From Ostreibacterium oceani (GTDB taxonomy: Bacteria; Pseudomonadota; Gammaproteobacteria; Cardiobacteriales; Ostreibacteriaceae), in contig NZ_WHNW01000006.1 in assembly GCF_009362845.1 (NCBI RefSeq), positions 38,840 through 102,839 of the forward strand: a stretch of DNA of 64,000 bases, read 5' to 3'. This document shows, piece by piece, positions 7,670 through 17,199 of the stretch (positions are counted from its first letter, which is position 1; each line of letters starts with the position of its first letter). The notes under the pieces are model-generated. The model was not told where the DNA came from. It worked only from the letters and a program-made list of their open reading frames with translations, and made no database searches. The position numbers and the translations under genes are program-made.

Positions 7670-9805
7670 CTAGATATCGGCGTAGTGTTGGCTAGATCCT
7701 ACCCAACGGTTGACTAATTTATCAGCCAAAACAGGGTCGTGCGCGACGATGTGCTGGGCGATGGGGTAGGTAATAGCAATCCAAGCCTCGTCTCGTGTTA
7801 AATCAGCAATACGAAAGTGCATATCGCCAGTTTGTTTAGTGCCCAAAATTTCCCCTGCACCACGTATGTCTAAATCGGCTTTGGCGATAGCAAAGCCATC
7901 ATGATTTTCACGGATGACTTGTAGGCGTTTTTTGGCGTTGTCGCTGAGGGGGGCTTGGTACAGTAAAACACAGTAAGATTGTGCTGAGCCACGACCGACA
8001 CGGCCTCTGAGCTGATGCAATTGTGCAAGCCCAAACCGCTCGGCACTTTCAATCACCATCAGCGACGCATTGGGCACATCGACGCCCACCTCGATAACGG
8101 TGGTGGCGACCAGTAATTGAATTTCATTGGCTTGGAATTTGGCGATAATGGCCGTTTTTTCGTCGCTATTAAGCCGCCCATGCAACAGCCCAACCGTCAT
8201 GTCAGGTAGTGATGCAGACAATTGCTGATAGACGATTTCAGCGGCTTGTGCTTGCAACGTGTCTGATTCGTCAATCAGCGGGCATACCCAGTAGACTTGT
8301 TGACCCGCATGGATGATATGTTGAATGCGATTAATTAGGGTTTCACGCTGGCCTTGTGGCAATAATAGGGTTTCAATGGGCTGGCGTCCTGGGGGTAATT
8401 CATCAATAATTGAAGTGTCTAAATCCGCATAAAATGTCATCGCTAGTGTTCTGGGTATCGGGGTGGCGGTCATTACCAGTAAATGTGGGGTATCACCGCT
8501 ACGCGCTTTGTCTCTGAGTTGCAGCCGTTGGTGTACGCCAAAACGATGCTGCTCATCAATGACAACCAGTGCTAGCTGGTCATAGATGACATCGGCTTGG
8601 AATAGCGCATGGGTACCAATGATGAGTTGCGCCTCGCCGCTTTGGATGGCAGCGAGTGTTTCGCGGCGTTGTTTGGCCGTGGCTTTGCCCGATAGCCAAG
8701 CGACGGAAACGCCCAGCGGTGCTAAATAGCGTTCGGCTTGTAAGTAGTGTTGTTCAGATAGGACTTCGGTGGGCGCCATAATGACAGCTTGCAAGCCGTT
8801 GGCCGTGGCTTGTAACACCGCAGTCAATGCGACCAAGGTTTTGCCCGAACCCACATCGCCTTGTATTAAGCGATGCATGGGTTTGTTGTGCTGTAAATCG
8901 CTAAAAATATCATCGATGACGCGACCCTGTGCGCCAGTCAGCGCAAAAGGCAGTGAAGCGATAAGCCGTTGGTATACAGCGTGATTTAAGGTAAATGCAA
9001 GGGCATTTTCCGATTGATGGGCGATTTTTTGACGCAGCAACGCTATTTGCTTACCGAGCAATTCATCAAAGACTAACCGTACAAGGTTTGGGTTATCAGG
9101 TGATAGCAATGCGTCTAGCGATTGGCCAACGTGTGGCTGATGAATGGCGATTAAGGCCGTGTTTAAATCAGGCAGCTGGTGCGTTGTGCGTATGGGTTCG
9201 GGCAAGTCAAGCAGTGGTTCATGGTGTAGACAATTAAGCGCCAGACTAATCCAGCGTTGGATTTTTTTGGTGCCGATTCCCAAAAGGCTAGGGTAGACTG
9301 GGGTTAATGCATGAGTGAGTGTGATGGGCTGCTGTGGTGTGATGACTTGGTATTCTGGGTGCATCATTGCCCAGCGTTGATTGCCACTGTTGATTTGTGC
9401 TTGACCATAGACTAACAACTGGGTTCCCACAGTTAAGTGCTGCGTTTGTTGTTTGCCAAATTGAAACAGGCGAATGGTCAGCCACCCTGTGTCGTCTTGG
9501 GTCTCCATAACAAACATGCGTCTTTGCCCATATTTAATCCCGGTTGAGACAATCGTGACGAGGACTTGAGCGTCTTCCCCGTAGGTTAACTCGGATACAG
9601 GGGTAATTTGGGTGCGGTCTTGGTAGCGCAGGGGCAGAATGAATAATAAATCGCTGATGCGGTGAATATCACGTTTGTGTAGCTTTTCTGCCACCGCAGG
9701 CCCGACACCGGGTAATTGTGTAATCGCGTCGCTTAGTTGGTGTGTGGGGTGGTGTGCTGATTGGCTAGGCGTTGATTGGCTAGGCGTTGATGGCTTTTTT
9801 GGCAT
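7670..9805 (-). CDS. recG: ATP-dependent DNA helicase RecG
   Basis: RecG remodels stalled replication forks and Holliday junctions. The 711-residue protein shows an N-terminal wedge/OB domain (VTIVSTGIKYGQRRMFVME), Walker A QGDVGSGKTLVA, the DEQH box VVIDEQHRFGVHQRL, motif III MTATPIPRT, and the C-terminal motifs TTVIEVGVDVPNA and QLRGRVGRG. The first 22 residues are low complexity (STPSQSTPSQS) and come from a 15-nt tandem repeat at the start of the gene, so the start at 9805 could be slightly upstream of the ancestral one. It is the last gene of a leftward group and lies 13 nt after the photolyase stop. Confidence 0.97.
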   Translation of the reverse strand: MPKKPSTPSQSTPSQSAHHPTHQLSDAITQLPGVGPAVAEKLHKRDIHRISDLLFILPLRYQDRTQITPVSELTYGEDAQVLVTIVSTGIKYGQRRMFVMETQDDTGWLTIRLFQFGKQQTQHLTVGTQLLVYGQAQINSGNQRWAMMHPEYQVITPQQPITLTHALTPVYPSLLGIGTKKIQRWISLALNCLHHEPLLDLPEPIRTTHQLPDLNTALIAIHQPHVGQSLDALLSPDNPNLVRLVFDELLGKQIALLRQKIAHQSENALAFTLNHAVYQRLIASLPFALTGAQGRVIDDIFSDLQHNKPMHRLIQGDVGSGKTLVALTAVLQATANGLQAVIMAPTEVLSEQHYLQAERYLAPLGVSVAWLSGKATAKQRRETLAAIQSGEAQLIIGTHALFQADVIYDQLALVVIDEQHRFGVHQRLQLRDKARSGDTPHLLVMTATPIPRTLAMTFYADLDTSIIDELPPGRQPIETLLLPQGQRETLINRIQHIIHAGQQVYWVCPLIDESDTLQAQAAEIVYQQLSASLPDMTVGLLHGRLNSDEKTAIIAKFQANEIQLLVATTVIEVGVDVPNASLMVIESAERFGLAQLHQLRGRVGRGSAQSYCVLLYQAPLSDNAKKRLQVIRENHDGFAIAKADLDIRGAGEILGTKQTGDMHFRIADLTRDEAWIAITYPIAQHIVAHDPVLADKLVNRWVGSSQHYADI

Positions 9806-9818
9806 GTTTTTTGTGTAA

Positions 9819-11276
9819 TTATTTTAGTGCCTGTTGATAAGTCGCGAGACAACGTGCGCGTGCGGCTTTATGGTCAATAATGGGGCTGGAATAATTGGCC
9901 GTGTTATATTCAGGCACCCAACGGCTAATATAACATAAATTGGCATCAAATTTTTGTGCCTGTAAATGCGGGTTAAAGATACGAAAGTAAGGGGCAGCAT
10001 CGACACCGCATCCAGCCGCCCATTGCCAATTGCCCACGTTGCTTGCTTGCTCATAGTCGTGGAGTTTTTCGGCAAAATACGCCTCTCCCCAACGCCAATC
10101 AATCAGTAAATGCTTGCATAAAAAACTGGCAACGACCATGCGCACACGGTTATGCATGTATCCTGTGGCGTTTAATTCTCGCATACCTGCGTCAACGAGT
10201 GGGTAGCCAGTCGTGCCTTGGCACCATCGCGCAAAGTCTTGTTCGTTATGGCGCCATGCAACGGCCTCATATTTGGCATGAAAGCACTGTGTCGTTGTGT
10301 GTGGGAAATGCCACAAAATTTGCATAAAAAACTCACGCCAAATGAGTTCATTCTGAAAAATATCAGCGTGGTATTGTTGTGCTTTTTTCATGACTTGGCG
10401 GATGCTAATCGTGCCAAAGCGCAAATGGGGGCCTAAATGTGAGGTTGCATCTTGCGCGGGGAAATCACGCGTTTCACCGTAATGCATCAGGACATCATCA
10501 CTAATGTCATAGGTGCGAATGCTTTCAATATGAGTGCCCTCAGCGCAAATATTCTGCGCCGTGTTGTCGGCGTTAGGCGTGTTAGTCATCGCGGTAAAGC
10601 CCATGGATGCTAAACTCACCGATGGATAGTCGGCGAGCGTGGCCCAATTCGTTGTCGGGATGTGATTATTCATATCCGTGTCGGCGTTGTAGGCACTGGT
10701 TGCCCATTGTTGCGCCAATTGTTGCCGCCAGCATTTCATATAAGGGGTATAAACCGTGTATGGGCTTTGGTCGGTTTTGACGACTTCGTGGGGCTCAAAA
10801 ATGACGTGATCTTTGAATGTGTGAAAGGCGATGTGATGTTTGTCTAAATAGGCGGCGATGCGATTGTCGCGTTGGCGTGCATAGGGTTCGTAATCACGGT
10901 TGGCATAAACCGCGGTAATGGTCATTTGCTGACGCAGTTGCTGAAAAATTGATAATGGATCACCGTGGTATCGGGCAATGCCACTGCCGTGATGTTTGGC
11001 TAAATAGGCATGCATTTGTTGCAAGCGTTGATGGATAAAGCGCACGCGCGCATCGTTTTGTGGGAGCGTTTTTAGGATATGCGGGTCAAAAATAAAAATC
11101 GGCAGTACAGCAGATTGCTGTGATAATGCGGCGTTTAGTGCCGTATTGTCGCGAAACCGCAAATCTCGACGCAACCAAACAATCGCAACAGCGGGCTTGG
11201 CAGTCTGTAAATGAGCTTGTGCGTGAGATTGTGTGTGAGATGTTGTGTGAGAGGATGGTTGCTTACGGCGGTTCAT
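9819..11276 (-). CDS. phrB: Deoxyribodipyrimidine photolyase
   Basis: Light-driven repair of cyclobutane pyrimidine dimers using FAD and an antenna pigment. The N-terminal antenna domain begins AIVWLRRDLRFRDNTALNAA. The FAD-binding domain shows NELIWREFFMQILWHFP, YPLVDAGMRELNATGYMHNR and NWQWAAGCGVDAAPYFRIF, all hallmarks of class I CPD photolyases. I chose ATG 11276 (MNRRKQ, 485 residues) over the longer frame from 11333, because the extension would overlap the tspO coding end by 47 nt and does not resemble the family. The stretch after the start is a His/Ser/Thr low-complexity run (HTTSHTQSHAQAH). tspO lies 10 nt upstream; both light- or oxygen-related genes sit inside the otherwise conserved ridA-recG interval. 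Confidence 0.96.
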   Translation of the reverse strand: MNRRKQPSSHTTSHTQSHAQAHLQTAKPAVAIVWLRRDLRFRDNTALNAALSQQSAVLPIFIFDPHILKTLPQNDARVRFIHQRLQQMHAYLAKHHGSGIARYHGDPLSIFQQLRQQMTITAVYANRDYEPYARQRDNRIAAYLDKHHIAFHTFKDHVIFEPHEVVKTDQSPYTVYTPYMKCWRQQLAQQWATSAYNADTDMNNHIPTTNWATLADYPSVSLASMGFTAMTNTPNADNTAQNICAEGTHIESIRTYDISDDVLMHYGETRDFPAQDATSHLGPHLRFGTISIRQVMKKAQQYHADIFQNELIWREFFMQILWHFPHTTTQCFHAKYEAVAWRHNEQDFARWCQGTTGYPLVDAGMRELNATGYMHNRVRMVVASFLCKHLLIDWRWGEAYFAEKLHDYEQASNVGNWQWAAGCGVDAAPYFRIFNPHLQAQKFDANLCYISRWVPEYNTANYSSPIIDHKAARARCLATYQQALK

Positions 11277-11286
11277 GATGGATGAT

Positions 11287-11772
11287 TTAGTTAAACCCAG
11301 CAATGTAGGCATTGAGCGAAATCGCAATAGCAAGCCAAATAAGGTAAGGCAACAGTAGATAGCGCCAGTGGGTTAATGCAGGTCGCGGCGCATAAATAAA
11401 AAATACGCCAATACAAAAAAACAACGCCACAATAACCGCCAAGGCGAGAATGACCCAATGCTGGCTGAAAAAAATAAAGTTCCAGATGACATTAAGCCCC
11501 CAGCTGATAGCGAAAAGCAGTACCCAGCGGTTACTGGCAGGCAACATGATCAGCCGAGTTAGGTAGATGGAAAAGCACAGCATAATCAGCGACCAAGCTG
11601 CGCCAAACACCCAGCCTGGTGGTGTCCATGGTGCTTTGTTTAGTGCTAAATACCAATCGGACTGAGGGCCGTCAGCCATTGCCCATGCGCCTATGGCTAG
11701 ACCCGAAAAATTGAGGATTAAAAACCCGACGAGGTAAAAAAAAGCGATTAATAAAGGATGGTTGCGTTTCAT
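11287..11772 (-). CDS. tspO: TspO/MBR family tryptophan-rich sensory protein
   Basis: A 161-residue protein with five predicted membrane helices and the family-typical tryptophans and prolines: WYLALNKAPWTPPGWVFGAAW (residues about 41-61), then GLNVIWNFIFF. TspO proteins bind porphyrins and are linked to light and oxygen responses. Its pairing with photolyase 10 nt downstream supports translational coupling and a shared light-stress role; that link is inference. Confidence 0.93.
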   Translation of the reverse strand: MKRNHPLLIAFFYLVGFLILNFSGLAIGAWAMADGPQSDWYLALNKAPWTPPGWVFGAAWSLIMLCFSIYLTRLIMLPASNRWVLLFAISWGLNVIWNFIFFSQHWVILALAVIVALFFCIGVFFIYAPRPALTHWRYLLLPYLIWLAIAISLNAYIAGFN

Positions 11773-11993
11773 TAGTTTATTGGGGGGTGGATGGTTGGAT
11801 GAGTGGCTGGACGAGTGGCTGGTTTAAATATGCCACAGAAATAAGCTGTAGTAAATGGCTGTAGTAAATAAGCCGTGGCAAATGAGCCACAATGGACTGA
11901 TTGATCTGCTTGTGATTAGAATAGTTAGATTAGTTAAATCAGCCCATTGTGCTCAAATGATGGGTATCGTCATGTTGGCTTATTTACTATGGG

Positions 11994-12374
11994 TTAGCTG
12001 CCTAAATCCAAAATGGCTTCCATTTCGACTTCTGCGCCCTTGGGGATGCCAGCCACTTGCACGGCGGCACGCGCGGGATACGGGGCGGTGAAATACTGTG
12101 CCATGATGTCATTGAGTATCGCGAAATTGCCGAGATCCATCACAAAAATATTGACCTTAATTACTTGGTCCATGGTGCCTCCTGCGGCTTCGACGACGGC
12201 TTTGAGGTTTTGAAATACTTGGTGAGTTTGTGCTTCAAATCCTTCTTTTAGTGTCATGGTCTCTGGGTCTAGTGGGATTTGGCCTGATAAAAAAACTAAA
12301 TTTCCTGTGCGCACAGCCTGTGAATAAGTGCCAACAGCAGCGGGGGCATTAGTGGTTTCTATGATTTGTTTCAT
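11994..12374 (-). CDS. ridA: RidA family enamine/imine deaminase
   Basis: RidA hydrolyses reactive 2-aminoacrylate and related enamines released by PLP enzymes to 2-oxo acids and ammonia. The 126-residue protein has full family length and shows [24 protein letters not shown] and the active-site region [18 protein letters not shown], with the conserved arginine and glutamate. It follows spoT by 33 nt of a 19-nt tandem repeat region, the same spoT-ridA order seen in many pseudomonad-like genomes. A ribosome binding site (GAGGATATT) precedes its ATG. Confidence 0.96.
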   Translation of the reverse strand: MKQIIETTNAPAAVGTYSQAVRTGNLVFLSGQIPLDPETMTLKEGFEAQTHQVFQNLKAVVEAAGGTMDQVIKVNIFVMDLGNFAILNDIMAQYFTAPYPARAAVQVAGIPKGAEVEMEAILDLGS

Positions 12375-12391
12375 GTAATATCCTCGTTTAA

Positions 12392-12436
12392 GTGGTTAGG
12401 GTGTAGGTTAGTGGTTAGGGTGTAGGTTAGTGGTTA
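12392..12436. repeat. 19-nt tandem duplication straddling the spoT stop codon
   Basis: Two perfect copies lie at 12392-12410 and 12411-12429, plus 7 nt of a third. The spoT stop (12408-12410, minus strand) is at the junction, so the protein is unaffected. Confidence 0.95.
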
Positions 12437-14423
12437 AGTCAGTAGATTCGTGTAATGACGGCTGGCTTTTATGGGTTAATTTTTTTACCAACGGTAACGC
12501 ACTCAGCTGAAACATAATATGCTCTAGCTGCACCAGCGATTGTACTTTGATGATAAAGGTCATGCTAACTTCTGCACGCTGCATATCATTGGGTAGCTCA
12601 ACGCTCACGATATTGGCGGCGCATTGGCCAAAGACGTCAGCGACTGAGGCGAGCGCGCCAGGTTGGTTGAATACCTGCGCGGTGATTGTCGTGGTTAGCC
12701 CGTCTTGGTCGAGAAGGTGTTGCAAATCGTTTAAGGTTTGTTTTTTGCCGACTTCATCGAGCGCGATTTTTCGCAGGAGTGCTTTGCGCTTAATGCCGCG
12801 CTTTTTGGCGACTAATTTGAGTAACGCTTTTAGGTTAGCGTAGGTAAAGCCGCGCTGAGCCAAGTATCTTTCTAATTCACTGTGCCCGAGTTTCTCTAAG
12901 TCTGATTCAGGTAGGCTATTAAAATAATGCCTGATGGCTACCCGTGCGCGTGCGGTTTTGACGACCTGTAGCCAGCGACAATCTGGGTGTGCTGCAGCTT
13001 GGGTGAGGACTTCGACGGTTTGTCCATTGTTTAGCGTAAACGTTAAATCAACGTCAATGCCATTGACCTTGGCGGCGCTCAGGTGGTTGCCTAAATCGGT
13101 ATGAATGTGATAAGCAAAATCAATGACCGTCGCGCCAACAGGCAAGGCGATGGGCTCGCCTTTGGGGGTAAATACTTGGATGTCGTAGCCCGTTAAATCG
13201 CGTTTGATGGCCTCGTAATAATCCAATGAACCCGACGTATAATTACGCAAGTCTTTGAGATTAACCAACCAGCGACGAATGGATTTGTCTCGTGGTGGTT
13301 GGTTGGTGTTGGGTTGCTTTGCAGTGATTTTTTCTTGGTTATGCTGTCGCCAAATGGCAATGATGCCAGACTCAGCAATGGCATGCATGGCTTTGGTGCG
13401 GATTTGAAAGTTAATGACCCGACGGTCTTTGGTCAGTGCCGAGGTATGAATAGATTGATAGCCATTGGCTTTGGGTGAGGCAATGTAATCAGTGAGTTTT
13501 TTAAAAACAGGGGGGTAGATTTGATGAATGATACCGAGTACACGGTAACAGTCGTCGATATTTTCGGTTAAGATAATAAACGGAATACTCGCGTTTTCTA
13601 GCGGTCGTCTTGTGAACCGACTTTTCTGTAGTTTTTTATAGATATTGAGCAAGTTTCGCCGTCTTTTACGGACAGAGGCAGCAAGATTAGCGAGTTTAAA
13701 TTGTTGTTGCAGGGTTTGAATGACTTGGTTGGCTGTGTTTTCCCTAGTTTCGTTGTCGGTGAGTAGTTTGCAAATGGTATTATAACGCCATGGATTAACG
13801 TGCTTAAAGGCGAGTTCTTCCATCTCAGTTTTAAAAACATACATCCCCAAACGAGTGGCAATAGGGACATAAACATCCAGTGTTTCTTGGGCAATGCGTG
13901 CGCGTTTTTTGCTGGGTAGTGCGTCCAGCGTTTGCATATTGTGTAGTCGGTCAGCAAATTTAATCATCACAACACGCGGGTCGGCTTCCATTGCGCTGAC
14001 GAGTTTTTCAAAGGTTTGTGCTTGTAGCACTTGTGGTGAAATTGATTCGTTTTTTTCAAGCTTACTGACGCCATCAACCAGCGCGGCGACTTCTTCGCTA
14101 AAATGTTGAATTAACGTTTTTTTGCTGATGGGTGTGTCTTCGATGACATCGTGCAAGATAGCAGCCTGTAAAACCGCGATATCGAATTGCACTTCGCTGG
14201 CGAGGATTTCTGCTACTTTGATAGGGTGGCAAATGTAGGGCTCGCCAGAGTGACGTGTTTGGGTTTTATGCGCTGTGGCCGCAAAAAAGCAGCAATCGAT
14301 GAGTTGCTGCTGCTGGTCTGCGTCAAGATAGTCGCTCTGCGCAATGAGCTGAGTAATGCTTGTCGTGATGGCGTCTAATCCATCGAGATCAGGGTCATAA
14401 AATAGGGCATCACGGTAGCGCAT
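12408..14423 (-). CDS. spoT: SpoT-type (p)ppGpp hydrolase with degenerate synthetase domain
   Basis: 671 residues in RelA/SpoT order. The HD hydrolase domain is intact: RHSGEPYICHP (57-67), LHDVIEDT (90-97), KFADRLHNM (155-163). The synthetase domain keeps CYRVLG and SPKANGYQSIHTS but lacks both catalytic carboxylates. The Asp that starts the family motif DxxAxRVI aligns with Ala278, its Arg with Ile283-284, and the Glu of VEVQIRT aligns with Asn338 (INFQIRT). The usual AAHW reads IAIW. TGS (FTPKGEPIALPVGATVIDFAY) and C-terminal ACT domains follow. I infer a hydrolase-dominant enzyme, which would need a separate RelA-type synthetase. It follows rpoZ, the common rpoZ-spoT order. Confidence 0.96.
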   Translation of the reverse strand: MRYRDALFYDPDLDGLDAITTSITQLIAQSDYLDADQQQQLIDCCFFAATAHKTQTRHSGEPYICHPIKVAEILASEVQFDIAVLQAAILHDVIEDTPISKKTLIQHFSEEVAALVDGVSKLEKNESISPQVLQAQTFEKLVSAMEADPRVVMIKFADRLHNMQTLDALPSKKRARIAQETLDVYVPIATRLGMYVFKTEMEELAFKHVNPWRYNTICKLLTDNETRENTANQVIQTLQQQFKLANLAASVRKRRRNLLNIYKKLQKSRFTRRPLENASIPFIILTENIDDCYRVLGIIHQIYPPVFKKLTDYIASPKANGYQSIHTSALTKDRRVINFQIRTKAMHAIAESGIIAIWRQHNQEKITAKQPNTNQPPRDKSIRRWLVNLKDLRNYTSGSLDYYEAIKRDLTGYDIQVFTPKGEPIALPVGATVIDFAYHIHTDLGNHLSAAKVNGIDVDLTFTLNNGQTVEVLTQAAAHPDCRWLQVVKTARARVAIRHYFNSLPESDLEKLGHSELERYLAQRGFTYANLKALLKLVAKKRGIKRKALLRKIALDEVGKKQTLNDLQHLLDQDGLTTTITAQVFNQPGALASVADVFGQCAANIVSVELPNDMQRAEVSMTFIIKVQSLVQLEHIMFQLSALPLVKKLTHKSQPSLHESTDLTTNLHPNH

Positions 14424-14430
14424 TGTTCGT

Positions 14431-14466
14431 CTATTGATGAGGCTATTGATGAAGCTATTGATGAGG
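14431..14466. repeat. 12-nt tandem repeat between rpoZ and spoT
   Basis: CTATTGATGAGG occurs three times (14431-14442, 14443-14454 with one mismatch, 14455-14466) and fills the whole gap between the rpoZ stop and the spoT start. Confidence 0.92.
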
Positions 14467-14471
14467 CAGGG

Positions 14472-14699
14472 TTAGAATAATTCCTCAAGATGGTCTGCTT
14501 GGTTTAAGATTTCATCGACTGTTTTTTTACCTTCGGCAATTTCGCGTAGCGCGATTACCGTTGGTTTGTCTTTGTCCTCTGGTACCAACGATTGTCCACC
14601 TTTGTTGATTTGGTGAGCGCGCTTGGATGCCGCTAAAATGATTCTAAAACGATTGTCAGTAGGGGACTGTAAGCAGTCTTCGATTGTAATTCGTGCCAT
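14472..14699 (-). CDS. rpoZ: RNA polymerase omega subunit
   Basis: Omega helps assemble the beta' subunit and carries part of a ppGpp site. The 75-residue protein has the conserved opening [10 protein letters not shown], then [16 protein letters not shown] and [11 protein letters not shown]. It is somewhat shorter than the E. coli form (91 residues), lacking part of the variable tail. The usual upstream neighbour gmk is absent, and about 1 kb of non-coding DNA precedes it. Confidence 0.97.
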   Translation of the reverse strand: MARITIEDCLQSPTDNRFRIILAASKRAHQINKGGQSLVPEDKDKPTVIALREIAEGKKTVDEILNQADHLEELF

Positions 14700-15171
14700 A
14701 GGTGATTTTCCTCATTCAATAAAAATAACGCGATAAATAACGCGGTGATGTAATTAGTTGTACCTGTCAATTAAAGGGACTTAATTGCGCTATAGGTCAA
14801 TGCCAAAGACACACAATATGGGCCTGTAATATAAGCCTGTACAGACAATGAAACAAATTATCACGCCAATCTACTGTGCGAAGCCGCGATGCCAAACCAC
14901 TACGCCAAGCCACTACGCCAAGCCACGATGCCAACTGCATCACAGGTTACAGGCTCTGTGTGTCAAAAAGCCGATAACCATAGATGATACCTTAGTCGCT
15001 CAAAAACATCACGCGTTTTTCAACAATTTAATCTCGAATTTAATCTTGATAGTGTCTGATGAGTATCAATTGGGCGGGTTGCTGGATAGCGCTGCCGCTT
15101 ATGTTTTGGGTGTTAGGTGTCACGCATTAGGTATTAGCATTAGGTATTAATTAGGCATTAACATGAGGCAT

Positions 15172-15213
15172 AAAAAAAGAGACACACATACTTAATTTCG
15201 TCATGTCTCTTTT
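15172..15213 (-). terminator. Orphan intrinsic terminator, leftward
   Basis: The arms AAAAGAGACA (15175-15184) and TGTCTCTTTT (15204-15213) are perfect complements around a 19-nt loop. On the minus strand the stem is followed by a seven-T run, so it would end a leftward transcript. No gene lies to its right on that strand before hemL, so it may mark an unannotated RNA within about 15213-15480. Confidence 0.65.
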
Positions 15214-15497
15214 GCCAAGTAAGTTCTGGCGAATGTCATCGTTTGCACCAACTAGTTTGCCACACTAAATGATAAATTCAAGCTAAATTATCAAAATATT
15301 TACCAAAATATCGGTTATTTTTACAGGTTGATAAGATCTATTTGTTTGAAATATAAGGTTATTTTTAGTGATTTTGGGTGGTGTTTGGGCGTTTGGGCTG
15401 ATTTTTTTATGGGTAGCGGTATTATAAAGGCATCGAGGGGCATCAAGGTGTTGCAAGGCTACTGTGTTGCAAAACTACTGCGAAATTGCTGTAAAAC

Positions 15498-15506
15498 TGC
15501 TATAAT
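15498..15506 (+). promoter_or_regulatory. Extended -10 promoter for hemL
   Basis: TGCTATAAT matches the extended -10 consensus TGnTATAAT exactly; no good -35 is visible at 16-18 nt. The predicted start near 15513 leaves a leader of about 185 nt before hemL. Confidence 0.6.
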
Positions 15507-15697
15507 ACGAGGTTGTTGATAATCGGTGGCGCATTGATTAGTCAGCGTTGATTAGTATGCGCTGATTAGTATGCGTGGTTCGCCTGTTCGTTAAAGACAT
15601 TAAGTAGTGCATTGAGTAGCGCATTAAGGTGCTAATAAGTGCTAATAGGCGCTAAAAGTCACGCAATTGCTGCGCCATCATTGAGGTAAATAACATT

Positions 15698-16996
15698 ATG
15701 CATCAGCCAAGTAACAGTCCCGCCAATCAAGCTGCCTTTGACCGCGCTTGTCAATTTATACCCGGTGGTGTGAATTCGCCCGTGCGTGCGTTTAAAGGGG
15801 TTGGCGGCACGCCTGTTTTTATCCGTGCCGCAGACGGGGCGATGTTGACGGATATTAGTGGTAAACAATATATCGATTATGTCGGCTCTTGGGGGCCGAT
15901 GATTCTAGGGCATGCGAATGAGTCCGTGCTGCGCGCGGTACGAGAAATCATGCAATATGGTTTGTCATTTGGCGCACCAACAGAAATCGAAACGCAGCTA
16001 GCCGAAAAAATCGTCAGTCGTATCGCGAGTGTTGACTCGGTTCGTATGTGTAACTCAGGGACAGAGGCCACGATGTCAGCTATTCGTTTGGCGCGGGGCT
16101 TTACGCGTCGAAATACGCTGATTAAGTTTGAAGGCTGTTACCACGGCCACTCGGATGCGCTATTGGTAAAAGCGGGGTCAGGGATGCTGACGCTTGGGGT
16201 GCCAACATCACCTGGCGTGCCTGCGGACGTGGCAAAACACACGCTCACCCTGCCTTATAATGACCCTGATGCGCTGCTGTCGGCGTTTGAACAGTTTGGC
16301 GATGAGATTGCGGCCGTTATCGTTGAGCCAATTGCAGGCAATATGAATCTAATCGTACCCAGTGATTTATTTATACAAACGATACGCCAGTGCTGCGATC
16401 GCTACGGCAGTGTATTCATTGCCGATGAAGTAATGACGGGTTTTCGGGTAGCAAAAGGCGGTGCAGCTGAGTATTTGTCATTTACCCCTGACCTAATCAC
16501 GTTTGGTAAAATTATCGGTGGTGGTATGCCAGTTGGTGCATTCGGTGGGCGACAAGAGATAATGAACCACTTAGCGCCGATTGGTGGTATTTATCAAGCT
16601 GGCACGTTATCGGGTAATCCAGTTGCTATGGCGGCGGGATTGGCGACATTGACAGGGACTGAAATCGAGGGGTTTTATCCGCTGTTGGCTGAAAAAACCG
16701 ATTACTTGGCAGCAGGGTTGCGCCAAGTGGCCAAAGACAATGGGCACTCACTGTTGGTTAAAAATGTTTGCGGTATGTTCGGTCTGTTTTTTACAGAAGC
16801 CACCTCGGTCGATACGTTTCAAGCAGTGATGGCCTGTGATAATGAAAAATTCGCACGATTCTTTCACGGCATGCTGGCGCATGGGGTTTATCTGGCGCCA
16901 TCGGCTTTTGAAGCGGGGTTTGTTTCGATTGTCCATGACCGTGAAATTTTAGATAAAACGATTGAGATTGCCGATCAAGTCTTTAAGTCGCTATAG
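15698..16996 (+). CDS. hemL: Glutamate-1-semialdehyde 2,1-aminomutase
   Basis: A PLP enzyme of the C5 pathway that converts glutamate-1-semialdehyde to 5-aminolevulinate for tetrapyrrole synthesis. It feeds the heme and siroheme used by cobA/cysI elsewhere in the window. The 432-residue protein has the family-typical [13 protein letters not shown] near residue 24, [46 protein letters not shown], and the PLP lysine in [16 protein letters not shown]. It is monocistronic. GAGG lies upstream of the ATG at a somewhat long spacing. Its stop is within an 18-nt tandem duplication. Confidence 0.98.
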   Translation: MHQPSNSPANQAAFDRACQFIPGGVNSPVRAFKGVGGTPVFIRAADGAMLTDISGKQYIDYVGSWGPMILGHANESVLRAVREIMQYGLSFGAPTEIETQLAEKIVSRIASVDSVRMCNSGTEATMSAIRLARGFTRRNTLIKFEGCYHGHSDALLVKAGSGMLTLGVPTSPGVPADVAKHTLTLPYNDPDALLSAFEQFGDEIAAVIVEPIAGNMNLIVPSDLFIQTIRQCCDRYGSVFIADEVMTGFRVAKGGAAEYLSFTPDLITFGKIIGGGMPVGAFGGRQEIMNHLAPIGGIYQAGTLSGNPVAMAAGLATLTGTEIEGFYPLLAEKTDYLAAGLRQVAKDNGHSLLVKNVCGMFGLFFTEATSVDTFQAVMACDNEKFARFFHGMLAHGVYLAPSAFEAGFVSIVHDREILDKTIEIADQVFKSL

Positions 16997-17021
16997 TTAC
17001 CATAGTCGCTATAGTCACGAT
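16986..17021. repeat. 18-nt tandem duplication straddling the hemL stop codon
   Basis: Copies lie at 16986-17003 and 17004-17021 with two mismatches. The stop TAG (16994-16996) is repeated in frame 18 nt later at 17012-17014. Confidence 0.9.
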
Positions 17022-17121
17022 AGCAGGGATAGTGGGGCTGGTAGAATTTGGACTGGTTGTCGCAGCGGGGCAGGTTGATACCGTTGCTTACAGTAATTAA
17101 ACCGCGCTTGTCGGTTTTTAC

Positions 17122-17150
17122 TTGGTTTTTGTGGATAATGTCTGTATAAT
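17122..17150 (+). promoter_or_regulatory. Sigma-70 promoter for rpsU
   Basis: TTGGTT (17122-17127), a 17-nt spacer and TATAAT (17145-17150) predict a start near 17157 and a short leader of about 43 nt. Confidence 0.7.
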
Positions 17151-17199
17151 TGCGTTTTTTTAATCCCATTTACATTAATTTTTATAGGTAGAATAGTTT

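Larger units (their letters stand above)
14700..15697. other. 1-kb intergenic region between divergent rpoZ and hemL
   Basis: I see no convincing protein gene. An open frame at 14848-15150 is made of repeats (ACCACTACGCCAAG-like units at about 14890-14930) and has no codon signature. The region holds several short tandem repeats (15125-15165, 15535-15575, 15600-15655), a leftward orphan terminator (15172-15213) and the hemL promoter (15498-15506). Confidence 0.75.

Noticed and set aside
14848..15150. Open frame of 100 codons right of rpoZ
   Set aside because: It consists of short DNA repeats and biased residues (AKPRCQ units), has no ribosome binding site or family resemblance, and lies in a region with non-coding character.
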